A DNA stretch of 64,000 nt from Janthinobacterium sp. LM6 (GTDB lineage Bacteria > Pseudomonadota > Gammaproteobacteria > Burkholderiales > Burkholderiaceae_D). Both the position numbers and the translations under genes were made by a program. The first letter of the stretch is position 1. Each line of letters opens with the position of its first letter. Location of the stretch: NCBI RefSeq assembly GCF_002002885.1, contig NZ_CP019510.1, positions 4,774,001 to 4,838,000 of the forward strand, given 5' to 3'. This document shows positions 1 to 7,646 of this stretch, in pieces. Under the pieces are notes generated by a model. That model saw only the letters and a list, made by a program, of their open reading frames with translations, did no database searches and was not told the origin of the DNA.

Positions 1-572
1 TCGGTCCGTATGCCGACCTGACCTATGAACTGCTGTTCGAAGCCTATGTCGGCACCATCGATGGCCTGGTCGTCATGAATTCGTTTCCCGGCATAATCTC
101 GGGCGCCGCCAGGCTGATGTCCGGCCAGGTCGTTCCCGTAATCCAGCCGGCCATCCGGGGCATGTTCAGCTGGAATGTGCCGCAGCTGATCGACAGCCTG
201 ATGGCGGTGCAGGACAGCCTGGACATCAACAGCAGCAACACGGGCGCGCGCCTGGAAAACTTTCTGAACCGCATCTATTACGACTTCCGCAACCTGGGCG
301 TCACGGGCATGGACCGCGCGCTCAACTTCTCGGCCACGAATGCCATGCAAGCGGCGGAAATGCTGGCCAAGACCACCGGCATGCAACTCGATACCATCGT
401 CGTGCAACAGAGCCCCGTGTGCCGCCCGGGCTCCGAGTGCTACGACATCATCATGACCTTCTTCAACCCGGAAAACCTGCAGGTAGCCAACACGGTCGCC
501 CGTTTCGCCGTCGACGTCAGCGACGTGATACCGGTCAGCGTCGGCGCAGTGCGCTACTGGTCGCAACGCTGA
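1..572 (+). CDS. C-terminal part of a PatA/PatG-type (cyanobactin maturation) protease, partial
   Basis: Only the 3' end is in the window. The frame is open from base 3 and ends with TGA at 570-572, giving 189 visible residues. From memory, this part matches the C-terminal domain of PatA/PatG-family subtilisin-like proteases: it opens with GPYADLTYELLFEAYVG, has YYDFRNLGVTGMDRALNF in the middle, and closes with SPVCRPGSECYDIIMTFF and DVSDVIPVSVGAVRYW. In cyanobactin pathways such proteins cleave and sometimes macrocyclise precursor peptides; the function of this C-terminal domain is not established. Any catalytic domain lies upstream, so protease activity is not shown here. A Cys-rich peptide gene follows 154 bases downstream, which supports a peptide-maturation context. 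An ATG at 75 is internal and not the start. Confidence 0.6.
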   Translation, partial: GPYADLTYELLFEAYVGTIDGLVVMNSFPGIISGAARLMSGQVVPVIQPAIRGMFSWNVPQLIDSLMAVQDSLDINSSNTGARLENFLNRIYYDFRNLGVTGMDRALNFSATNAMQAAEMLAKTTGMQLDTIVVQQSPVCRPGSECYDIIMTFFNPENLQVANTVARFAVDVSDVIPVSVGAVRYWSQR

Positions 573-726
573 CGCCAACAGCATTGAAATTGTCGGGGTT
601 CGTGGGCGCAGCAATGCGTGCACGCGCTTCAGCATACGGTCGTTGGCGGGAAACGATCAGCACCGTACTTCGGTACGCACACCCATTGCCGTTGCCCGCG
701 GCGGCGCCACCACAAGGAGCTTTAAA

Positions 727-903
727 ATGAACAATCTGCCATTGCAAGCCAAAGCCGTACAACGCAGCCCCAGCATCTCCGCCATCAGCCAGGGTGTCGC
801 CCCTTCCGGCATTACCTGCACCCTGTGCAAAGCGGCTTGCGGCGCCTTGAGCGGCACCGCACAGCAACTCTGCCTGATGGCTTGCAACGCCACCGTTTGC
901 TGA
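727..903 (+). CDS. Six-cysteine small peptide, candidate RiPP precursor
   Basis: This gene encodes 58 residues. The ATG at 727 is fixed by a strong Shine-Dalgarno AAGGAG at 714-719, seven bases upstream. The N-terminal half has no cysteine and starts MNNLPLQAKAVQRS. The C-terminal half, after a GVAPSG linker, carries all six cysteines, at residues 31, 34, 38, 49, 53 and 58, in the pattern CxxCxxxC-x10-CxxxC-x4-C, with Cys as the last residue. A plain leader plus Cys-rich core next to a PatA/PatG-like gene suggests a ribosomally made, modified peptide, but no known cyanobactin core or recognition motif is present. There is no obvious secretion signal. A small hairpin with a TTCG loop (664-677) lies in the leader region. 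It could instead be a metal- or partner-binding small protein. Confidence 0.6.
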   Translation: MNNLPLQAKAVQRSPSISAISQGVAPSGITCTLCKAACGALSGTAQQLCLMACNATVC

Positions 904-950
904 TCAAGCCAGCAAGATCGAGCCATCCCGGCTAAACCGGGCATGCCTGC

Positions 951-973
951 GGGCGATGAGTTTCTCGTCGCCC
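951..973 (+). terminator. Hairpin downstream of the Cys-rich peptide gene
   Basis: A 10-bp stem (GGGCGATGAG at 951-960 with CTCGTCGCCC at 964-973, one G-T pair) closes a TTT loop 47 bases after the peptide stop. No clear T-run follows, so intrinsic termination is plausible but not certain. Confidence 0.4.
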
Positions 974-1111
974 GTTCCCCCTGCCGGCATCCCCCACGAA
1001 GGAAGCAGGACGGCGATGCGACTCGCCACCAAGCCCGCCTGTTTCGCGCAGTACGCATGCCCTTGCGCGTGCCCTTGTCAACGCACAAACCCGCGCCCCG
1101 CGCTGCTTGCG

Positions 1112-2302
1112 CTAAAACAAATCCAGCTGCCCCGCATTACCTTTTTTTACTTTTGCGCCCAGCGGCGGCACCACCAGCGGCCGGCGGAACTGCGTGCAAT
1201 CGAGCTGCTTGAAGCGGCCGCCCTTGCCGTGCAAGCCCAGCCGGTGCACGGCTTTCTCGAAACGCTGGCGGATGAGATCGGCCCACACGCCCTCGCCCCG
1301 CATGCGCGTGCCGAACGCGCTGTCGTAATCCTTGCCGCCACGCATTTCGCGCACCCGGTTCATCACGCGCTGGGCCCGCTCCGGGAAGTGCGCTTCCAGC
1401 CATTGCTGGAACAGCGGGCTCACTTCCCACGGCAGGCGCAGCACGACATAATGGGCGTGGATGGCGCCCGCGTCGCGCACGGCTTCGAGCAACTGCTCGA
1501 TTTCCGGCTCCGTCACGAACGGGATGATGGGCGCGATGCTCACGCCCACGGGGATGCCCGCCTCCGTCAGGGTGCGGATGGTGCGCAGCCGCCGCGCCGG
1601 AGCGGCCGCGCGCGGTTCCAGGGTGCGCGCGATGGCCGGGTCGAGCGTGGTGACTGTGACGGCCACGGCCGCCAGGCGTTTGGCCGCCATCGGCGCCAGA
1701 ATATCGATGTCGCGCTCGATCAGCGACGATTTCGTGATCAGCGCCACGGGGTGGTCGCATTCGTGCAGCACTTCCAGCACGCGCCGCGTCAGTTGCCGTT
1801 CGCGCTCGCACGGCTGATACGCATCCGTGTTCACGCCCAAGGCGATCGGTTCGGGCACATACGAGGGCTTGGCCAGTTCGCGCCGCAAGAGTTCCGGGGC
1901 GTTCACCTTGGCGTAGATGCGGCTTTCGAAGTCCAGGCCCGGCGACAGCCCCAGATAACTGTGCGTGGGGCGGGCAAAGCAATAAATGCAGCCGTGCTCG
2001 CAGCCCCGGTACGGGTTGAGCGATACATTGAACGGCAAATCGGGCGAAGCGTTGCGCGTGAGAATGGTGCGCGCCTGCTCGTCGCTGACCTGCGTCTTCC
2101 AGGTGGGAGGCCCCGCCTCCCCGGCCGCCTCATCCAGGCCGCCCACGCTCCAGCCATCATCGAAACCGCCGCGCGCGTGCGCCTCGTAGCGCCCTTGCAG
2201 GTTCGACACGGCGCCGCGGCCCTTGCGGGCTTTCAGCGATTGCGGCGGCAACATGGCTTGCCCGGCGAAGCTGTCATCGTGCTCTGGAATGATTGCTTTC
2301 AT
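1112..2302 (-). CDS. PA0069-family radical SAM protein (spore-photoproduct-lyase-like)
   Basis: A 396-residue radical SAM enzyme. The cluster motif is CEHGCIYC, inside NPYRGCEHGCIYCFARPTHS at about residues 105-125; its three cysteines bind a 4Fe-4S cluster that cleaves SAM. The family is related to spore photoproduct lyase but its substrate is unknown. I chose ATG 2302 (MKAIIPE). An upstream ATG at 2314 and TTG at 2317 are in frame but would leave almost no room for a ribosome site before the operator at 2318-2333. The gene sits downstream of the DTW gene on the same strand but has its own promoter overlapped by a LexA-type box, so it is probably induced by DNA damage. To my knowledge the Pseudomonas homologue PA0069 was also reported as LexA-regulated, which supports a DNA-repair role. 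Confidence 0.85.
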   Translation of the reverse strand: MKAIIPEHDDSFAGQAMLPPQSLKARKGRGAVSNLQGRYEAHARGGFDDGWSVGGLDEAAGEAGPPTWKTQVSDEQARTILTRNASPDLPFNVSLNPYRGCEHGCIYCFARPTHSYLGLSPGLDFESRIYAKVNAPELLRRELAKPSYVPEPIALGVNTDAYQPCERERQLTRRVLEVLHECDHPVALITKSSLIERDIDILAPMAAKRLAAVAVTVTTLDPAIARTLEPRAAAPARRLRTIRTLTEAGIPVGVSIAPIIPFVTEPEIEQLLEAVRDAGAIHAHYVVLRLPWEVSPLFQQWLEAHFPERAQRVMNRVREMRGGKDYDSAFGTRMRGEGVWADLIRQRFEKAVHRLGLHGKGGRFKQLDCTQFRRPLVVPPLGAKVKKGNAGQLDLF

Positions 2303-2317
2303 GAACGGCCCCATCAA

Positions 2318-2333
2318 CTGTATATACGTACAG
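2318..2333 (-). promoter_or_regulatory. LexA (SOS) box
   Basis: CTGTATATACGTACAG fits the CTGT-N8-ACAG LexA consensus exactly. Extended by two bases each side it matches 17 of 20 positions of the E. coli consensus as I recall it. It lies directly after the -10 of the promoter at 2335-2363 and 15 bases before the chosen start at 2302, so a bound repressor would cover the transcription start. Confidence 0.85.
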
Positions 2334-2334
2334 T

Positions 2335-2363
2335 ATACTATGCCGCTGGGCGGGCAAGATCAA
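2335..2363 (-). promoter_or_regulatory. Sigma-70 promoter of the radical SAM gene
   Basis: Read on the minus strand: -35 TTGATC (2358-2363), a 17-base spacer and -10 TAGTAT (2335-2340), followed at once by the LexA box. It lies in the 80-base gap after the DTW gene stop. Confidence 0.6.
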
Positions 2364-2382
2364 GGGCTGATGTGATGCCGTT

Positions 2383-3090
2383 TCAAGCTTTTTCACCGTG
2401 CGGCATGACATAACTCAACTGCTGTGCGACAAAGCCGTCAAATGCGGCGATCAAGGGAACGAAGCGAGCCGCGTCCTGCTCCAACTGCATCAGGGCATAG
2501 CACGTCGCTTCCAGGGTTGATAACTGGTCTGGCGCATGCGCCTTGCGGATCAGGTAATGGGATGCGGGCGTATCGCGCAGGGGCAGGCGCGGCAGCTGTT
2601 GCAACAGCGGATTCAGATACAGCATCTTGCGGCTCTTGCGCCAGGTGGCGTCCAGCACCACCAGCCGCACTCGGGCAAGATCGAGCAAGCTGGCAGGGTC
2701 GAGCGCCGGCGGCGGGGCGATGCCCAGCGAACGGTCGCCGGGCGTATCCGGATACAGCAGCACGTTGTGCTTGTCAGCCAGCAGTTCGGCGAGCGTATCG
2801 GGGGCAAACTGCTCGCCCGTCAGCATGCGGCTGTTCGGCAGGCTCAGGTGCAGCAGGCGGGCACTGCCTTTGGCATTGTGAACTTCCAGCGGATGCTGCA
2901 GGATCAGCACTTCCACGGCGTGGGAAACGGGGGCGATCCAGCGGCAGATGCAGCTCGATACGGCGCGCAGGCAGGCTGGGCAGCGTGCGCGTTTGGCCGG
3001 TTCAGCCAGGGAGGACGATGCAGCGCCAGGGCTGGCGGGATGGCTTGAGCCAGGGCTGGAGCTGGGGCTGGAGGTACGGCGGGTGGTCAT
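2383..3090 (-). CDS. DTW-domain protein, tRNA-uridine aminocarboxypropyltransferase (TapT-like)
   Basis: This 235-residue protein belongs to the DTW family (E. coli YfiP/TapT), which transfers the aminocarboxypropyl group of SAM to uridine in tRNA. Visible signatures are the Cys cluster CPACLRAVSSCIC near residues 37-49, the D-x-T-W core in LDATWRKSRKM, and the C-terminal YLIRKAHAPDQLSTLEA segment. The first ~35 residues are a Ser/Pro-rich stretch encoded by a GGCTGGAGCT-type low-complexity run and may not be part of the fold. No clear ribosome site precedes ATG 3090. The radical SAM gene lies downstream on the same strand, separated by its own SOS promoter. Confidence 0.85.
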   Translation of the reverse strand: MTTRRTSSPSSSPGSSHPASPGAASSSLAEPAKRARCPACLRAVSSCICRWIAPVSHAVEVLILQHPLEVHNAKGSARLLHLSLPNSRMLTGEQFAPDTLAELLADKHNVLLYPDTPGDRSLGIAPPPALDPASLLDLARVRLVVLDATWRKSRKMLYLNPLLQQLPRLPLRDTPASHYLIRKAHAPDQLSTLEATCYALMQLEQDAARFVPLIAAFDGFVAQQLSYVMPHGEKA

Positions 3091-3176
3091 GGCGGAGCGC
3101 GTTCGCGGCTGTCTTCAAGCCGCGATTGTAGCGCCCGCGCCATGCCAAGGGGGAATCTGCGCTTAAGAATCCGGTC

Positions 3177-4949
3177 TTAAAACTCTTCCCATTCGTCGGC
3201 GCCGGAGGCCACCGGCGTCTTCGGCGTGCGTGCACGCACCGCTTCCGCTTGCGCCGCCTTGTCCGGCGAGGTCGCGGTCACGGCGGGTGCTGGCGTGCGG
3301 GGTGCTGGCGCGCGTCGCATGGCGGGCCGCGTGGCGGCGCGCGTGGCAGCCGCCACTGGCGCAGACGCCGTCACGGACGGGCTGCTACGGTCGGCAGCAT
3401 ATTGCTGCGTGGCATCGAGCTTGAACACGCCCACGACCTCGGCCAGCCTGGCCGCCTGTTCCTGCATGGACTCGGCCGCCGCGGCCGCTTCTTCCACCAG
3501 GGCCGCGTTTTGCTGCGTCACCTGGTCCATCTGGCCGATGGCCTGGTTGACTTGTTCGATGCCGGCGCGCTGTTCATCGCTGGCGTCGGTGATCTGGTTC
3601 ATGATCTGCGTCACGTGGCTGATGCTTTGCACGATCTCGTCCATGGTGCGGCCCGCCTTGTCCACCAGTTGCGAACCGGCCTCGACCTTTTGCACGGAAT
3701 CGTCGATCAAGCCCTTAATTTCCTTGGCCGCCGCGCTGGAACGCTGCGCCAGGTTGCGCACTTCGGAGGCCACGACGGCAAAACCACGGCCCTGTTCACC
3801 GGCCCTGGCCGCTTCCACGGCCGCGTTCAGGGCCAGGATATTCGTCTGGAAGGCGATGGCGTCGATGACGCTGATGATATCGACAATCTTGCGCGAGGAA
3901 TCATTGATCGAACCCATGGTGCTGACCACTTCCGACACCACCACGCCGCCCTTGCTGGCGATCTGCGAGGCGTCGATGGCCAGTTGATTCGCGCTGCGCG
4001 CATTGTCCGCGTTGAGTTTCACGGTGGAAGTCAGCTCTTCCATGGAAGACGCCGTTTCTTCCAGCGAACTGGCCTGCTCTTCCGTGCGTGACGACAAGTC
4101 CAGGTTGCCGGCGGCAATTTCGCTCGACGCCGTGCTGATCGATTCGGTGCCGGCGCGCACCTGGCCCACGATACTCACCAGTTTATCGTTCATGTTTTTC
4201 AGCGCATGCATCAATTGCCCCGTCTCATCGCGGCTTTCCACGACGATATGGCTGGTCAGGTCGCCAGCAGAAACGGCTTCCGCCACCTCGACGGCACGCG
4301 TGATGGGACGCGTGATCGAGCGCGTGATCCAGTAGGCGCAGGCGATGCCCAGCAAGATGGCCACCACGCCCAGCGAGATCAGCAGCATGCGGCCATTCTC
4401 GTAGCGCGAACGGATTTGCGCGGCCGTTTCATCGAGCAATTTGGCTTCCAGCAACTCCAGCTTCTTCAGCGACGCCAGGTAGATGTCGCGCTTGACGGCC
4501 ATGTCGCCTTCGTACAGGCGCTTGCCCAGCTCCAGGTCGCCCGCATTCTTGGCCTTGAACACATTCTTGCGCACTTCCGTGTACGCCTTGCGCGTGCTCA
4601 ACACTTCCTGGTACAGCGCTTGCTCGTCCGCGCTCAGCTCGCTCTTGCCGATATCGTTCTGGATTTCCGTGGCGCGTGCCGACGAGACCGCCATTTCCTG
4701 TTCAAACTGCTTCTGGTGTTCGGGATCGCTGACTTTCCAGGCAGCCGCCGTGCGCGCCGCGTTGACCTCGATGACCTTGGTCCATTCGGCGATCAGGCGC
4801 TCATTGCGCACCTTGACGTTGACGAGCGCATCGGTTTCCTTGCTGGCGCTTTGCATCTGCACGATGCCCACCACGGTCAGGCTGGTCAACAGGAGCAGGA
4901 CGGCGGCAAAACCGCCACCGAGACGTACGCCGATTTTGAGGTTTTTCAT
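3177..4949 (-). CDS. Methyl-accepting chemotaxis protein with C-terminal CheR-tether-like motif
   Basis: A 590-residue transmembrane chemoreceptor. A membrane segment near residues 7-29 is followed by a periplasmic helical (four-helix-bundle type) sensor domain rich in charged helices, a second membrane segment ([19 protein letters not shown]), a HAMP domain, and the cytoplasmic signalling domain with the hairpin-tip region around [20 protein letters not shown]. An Ala/Pro-rich linker leads to the end, DEWEEF. A W-x-x-F type pentapeptide at the extreme C-terminus is the usual docking site for the adaptation enzymes CheR/CheB. Start ATG 4949 has AGGAA upstream; an in-frame codon at 4976 lacks one. 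The gene is monocistronic with a predicted promoter at 5015-5042. The ligand is unknown. Confidence 0.9.
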   Translation of the reverse strand: MKNLKIGVRLGGGFAAVLLLLTSLTVVGIVQMQSASKETDALVNVKVRNERLIAEWTKVIEVNAARTAAAWKVSDPEHQKQFEQEMAVSSARATEIQNDIGKSELSADEQALYQEVLSTRKAYTEVRKNVFKAKNAGDLELGKRLYEGDMAVKRDIYLASLKKLELLEAKLLDETAAQIRSRYENGRMLLISLGVVAILLGIACAYWITRSITRPITRAVEVAEAVSAGDLTSHIVVESRDETGQLMHALKNMNDKLVSIVGQVRAGTESISTASSEIAAGNLDLSSRTEEQASSLEETASSMEELTSTVKLNADNARSANQLAIDASQIASKGGVVVSEVVSTMGSINDSSRKIVDIISVIDAIAFQTNILALNAAVEAARAGEQGRGFAVVASEVRNLAQRSSAAAKEIKGLIDDSVQKVEAGSQLVDKAGRTMDEIVQSISHVTQIMNQITDASDEQRAGIEQVNQAIGQMDQVTQQNAALVEEAAAAAESMQEQAARLAEVVGVFKLDATQQYAADRSSPSVTASAPVAAATRAATRPAMRRAPAPRTPAPAVTATSPDKAAQAEAVRARTPKTPVASGADEWEEF

Positions 4950-5014
4950 TGCGTGATTCCTATCTGAAAAAAACAATGCACAGACGCCACGAAACCGACT
5001 TACCGCTACACATC

Positions 5015-5042
5015 AATATAGCAGGCATCTGCCGTGCGGCAA
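5015..5042 (-). promoter_or_regulatory. Predicted sigma-70 promoter of the chemoreceptor gene
   Basis: Minus strand: -35 TTGCCG (5037-5042), a 16-base spacer and -10 TATATT (5015-5020), 65 bases upstream of the start. No FliA-type (TAAA / GCCGATAA) promoter was seen in the same region. Confidence 0.35.
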
Positions 5043-5213
5043 TCACGAACGGCGACGCAAGGCCATCCACGTCGCCAGAATGGCAGCACGCCGAGGCGCA
5101 CCACTTTGGAGCAGATTGTGAGTGAATCAGAATGGTATTGCAAGAAATAACATGCAGAAAAGCAACAACCAGAAGGCGCTATGCCGCCACGAACGGGCGG
5201 CAGGCAAGCAAGG

Positions 5214-5726
5214 TCAGTTTTGCTTCACATAGATCAATTTTGACGTATCGAACCCCAGGCCGCCGGCTTTTTCGATCAGGCGCTGCTGCAAGGCGGGGTC
5301 CATGCTGGGCGTGCGCGACAACAGCCAGAAGTATGACTTGTCCGGGCCGCTGATCATGGAATAGCTGTAATTTTGCTGATCGAGGTCGAAGACGATGTAG
5401 GAACCATAAAAGGGGCCGAAAAACGACACTTTCAGGTAGCCCGCGTCTTTCTTGTCCACGAAATACGCCTTGCCTTCCGCTTCCTTCCATTTCGCATCCG
5501 CATCCTTGTAGCCGCGGTTGAGCACTTTCAGGCCGCCATCCTGGCGCAGGCTGTAATCGGCCGTCACATGGCTCAGGCCCCGCTCGAAGGAATGGTCGAG
5601 GCGCGCGATCTCATACCATTTTCCCAGATAGCGGGTCGTGTCGAAGTTGCTGACAGGCACAATATTCTCGGGGCGGCCCACGCAGCCGGCCAGCACGAGC
5701 ACACACAGGAACAGCAGTTTTTTCAT
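5214..5726 (-). CDS. blc: Bacterial lipocalin (Blc-like outer-membrane lipoprotein)
   Basis: A 170-residue lipoprotein. The signal MKKLLFLCVLVLAGC ends in an LAGC lipobox, so the mature protein is lipidated at Cys15, probably in the outer membrane. The lipocalin signature is NFDTTRYLGKWYEIARLDHSF (first structurally conserved region, G-x-W). Later typical parts are FFGPFYGSYIVFDLD and YFWLLSRTP. The family binds hydrophobic ligands such as lysophospholipids. Start ATG 5726 is preceded by GGAGAAG (5731-5737); an upstream in-frame ATG at 5738 overlaps that site and is less likely. It follows the solute-binding-protein gene by 34 bases and may be transcribed with it. Confidence 0.9.
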   Translation of the reverse strand: MKKLLFLCVLVLAGCVGRPENIVPVSNFDTTRYLGKWYEIARLDHSFERGLSHVTADYSLRQDGGLKVLNRGYKDADAKWKEAEGKAYFVDKKDAGYLKVSFFGPFYGSYIVFDLDQQNYSYSMISGPDKSYFWLLSRTPSMDPALQQRLIEKAGGLGFDTSKLIYVKQN

Positions 5727-5760
5727 GGTCTTCTCCATCGGGTGAATCAGGGTGGCAGCG

Positions 5761-6561
5761 TCAGGGCAGCAATGCGCGGTCGACGATGCGGCGGATTGCG
5801 CCATTGGTTTGCATGCGCACGATGGCGGCATTGAATTGTTCGATAAAGTCATCGCGATAAGGATGGGCGGCAGGCTGGCGCGCCGTAAAACCCAGGTGGC
5901 CTTGCTGGCTGGCCAGCTGCGCCGTTTCCTCGATTGCCTGCATCGGCGTGCCCGGCGGCCCCTCGCGCCGGATGCGCTGCAATTCCCACTGCGCCGACAG
6001 GCGGTCGCTGACATAGCAATCGATGCGTCCGCGCATCAGCTTGAGCAAATTCGTGCGCGTGCCCTTGGCCGGATCGAGCACGATTTTTTCAGCGCGCAAG
6101 GACGCCATCAACCCCGCGTCGCCCGGCAGGAAACCGGCGTTCACGCCGATGTGCAGGCCGCCGTAATCGGCGGGCCATTGCCGCAGCGTGCGTTTCGCCA
6201 GCACGTCCCGGTTGCACAGCACCACCAGCTGCTCCATCAACAGCGGCACGGAATAGCGCACGTACGGCCGCTCGCTGCGCCACGAATACGGCGGATACAG
6301 GGCGAAGGCCTCGCCCGTCTGCAGCATCAGCAGCCCCCGTTTCCAGGGCACGGGGCGCAGCTGCACCGCATACTGCGGCATCGATTGCGCCGCTTCGCGC
6401 ACGATCTCCGTATAAATGCCTTTCAGCTGGCCGTTTTCAACGTAGGAGTACGGCGGATAGTCGTCGTCGCCATAAATCACCAGCGGCACCGCCGTGCCGG
6501 CCCGCGCGCCGGCGGCGATAAACAGGCATAGCGCGGCAGGCAGGATGAGCATTCTGGACAT
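5761..6561 (-). CDS. Periplasmic amino-acid-type solute-binding protein (family 3)
   Basis: A 266-residue exported protein. The signal peptide ends near AAGARA, and the mature part begins with the type II binding-protein pattern LVIYGDDDYPPYSYVENGQLKG. The fold matches family 3 extracellular solute-binding proteins, which bind amino acids or similar small ligands. No permease or ATPase gene is adjacent, so an ABC-transport role is unproven; orphan members of this family are common in Oxalobacteraceae. The gene begins 33 bases after tssA on the same strand and may be read through from the type VI operon, but no functional link is evident. Confidence 0.75.
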   Translation of the reverse strand: MSRMLILPAALCLFIAAGARAGTAVPLVIYGDDDYPPYSYVENGQLKGIYTEIVREAAQSMPQYAVQLRPVPWKRGLLMLQTGEAFALYPPYSWRSERPYVRYSVPLLMEQLVVLCNRDVLAKRTLRQWPADYGGLHIGVNAGFLPGDAGLMASLRAEKIVLDPAKGTRTNLLKLMRGRIDCYVSDRLSAQWELQRIRREGPPGTPMQAIEETAQLASQQGHLGFTARQPAAHPYRDDFIEQFNAAIVRMQTNGAIRRIVDRALLP

Positions 6562-6594
6562 GCCCGAAGAGTAGCATGGAAGGGGCCAGCGCCA

Positions 6595-7626
6595 TCACCC
6601 GTTTGCACTGTTCGTGCCCAGCATGTCGTCGAGCTGCGCCAGGGTGTTGGCGTCCTTCACGACGGCGCGCAGCCACAGGTGCAGCGGCAGCTCGCCCCAG
6701 CTGGCGGCCTTCTCGGCCAGGTAGGCGACTGGGCTGTGCGGCTCCGTGCGGCGGAAGAAATCGGCCACCTGGCGCAGCTGGGCCAGCGCCTGCTGGCGCT
6801 GCACGATGGCGCCGCCGCCCTCGCCGGCGGCCTGGCCGGCGGCGGCCGGCGCGCCGATAAAATCGGCGCCTGGCGACAGCGGCGCGATAAAGTGAATGGC
6901 GTTTTCCAGCGCTTCGCGCGCGGCGCGGAAACTCGGGCCGTCGGCGCCGAAACGCGCATCGACGCTGCGCTCGAACGCCAGCAGCGACTGCATGCAGTAC
7001 TGCGCATCGGCCAGCAAGGCGTCGGAAAAGGCGCGCGTGTTCCTTTGCCGCGCCGCCTCCATCTGCGCCAGGGTTGCCGCTTCGTCGTGGCGCGCGTCGC
7101 CCCAGCCCTGATCCGCCGCGCCCTGCGCCAGGCTGGCGGCCGCGCGCTGGCGCGCCGCATCGAAATCCTGCAGCGAATACAGGCCGTCGGCGCCTTCGGT
7201 CAGCGGGATCTCGCGCAGCAGCTGCGGCGTGCGCGACAACAGCCAGAAGACATTGCCGATGCGCTGTTCCTGGTCGCCCTCTTCCGCCGGCGGGTACAGG
7301 CCATCCCAGTAACGCTCGCACAGGCCGGCCAGCAGCGCGTAGCCATCGCCCAGGCCACGGAAGTGGCGCGTCTTCGCGTGCGCCTCGGCCAGCCACACGG
7401 CCATGCGCAAATCCTTGCTGCGCGCCGCGATCAACTGTTCGCAGCGCGTCGCCACGAAGGGCCAGTCGGCTTCCTTCAGCGCCGTCACCCACTCGCCCTG
7501 GTCCAGGCTCGGGTCGTCGTGCTGGCGCGCGCGCGCGATGGCGTCGAGCTCCTGGCTGAAGGTGAGGTCGTCGCCGCAGGGGCTGACGGCGCTGACGGGG
7601 TGCAGCAACTGCTCCAGATTGAACAT
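6595..7626 (-). CDS. tssA: Type VI secretion protein TssA (ImpA N-terminal domain)
   Basis: A 343-residue cytoplasmic protein with the ImpA N-terminal domain: SPCGDDLTFSQELDAI near residues 15-30, then LAEAHAKTRHFRGLGDGYAL and YWDGLYPP. The C-terminal RTEPHSPVAYLAEKAASWG motif is typical of short TssA proteins. TssA proteins help position the baseplate and coordinate sheath/tube assembly or cap the distal end. It is the last type VI gene of the leftward operon, 20 bases after tssH, with ATG 7626 behind a GGAG-containing site. Confidence 0.9.
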   Translation of the reverse strand: MFNLEQLLHPVSAVSPCGDDLTFSQELDAIARARQHDDPSLDQGEWVTALKEADWPFVATRCEQLIAARSKDLRMAVWLAEAHAKTRHFRGLGDGYALLAGLCERYWDGLYPPAEEGDQEQRIGNVFWLLSRTPQLLREIPLTEGADGLYSLQDFDAARQRAAASLAQGAADQGWGDARHDEAATLAQMEAARQRNTRAFSDALLADAQYCMQSLLAFERSVDARFGADGPSFRAAREALENAIHFIAPLSPGADFIGAPAAAGQAAGEGGGAIVQRQQALAQLRQVADFFRRTEPHSPVAYLAEKAASWGELPLHLWLRAVVKDANTLAQLDDMLGTNSANG

Positions 7627-7646
7627 GGCGCTCTCCGGAAGGTGGA

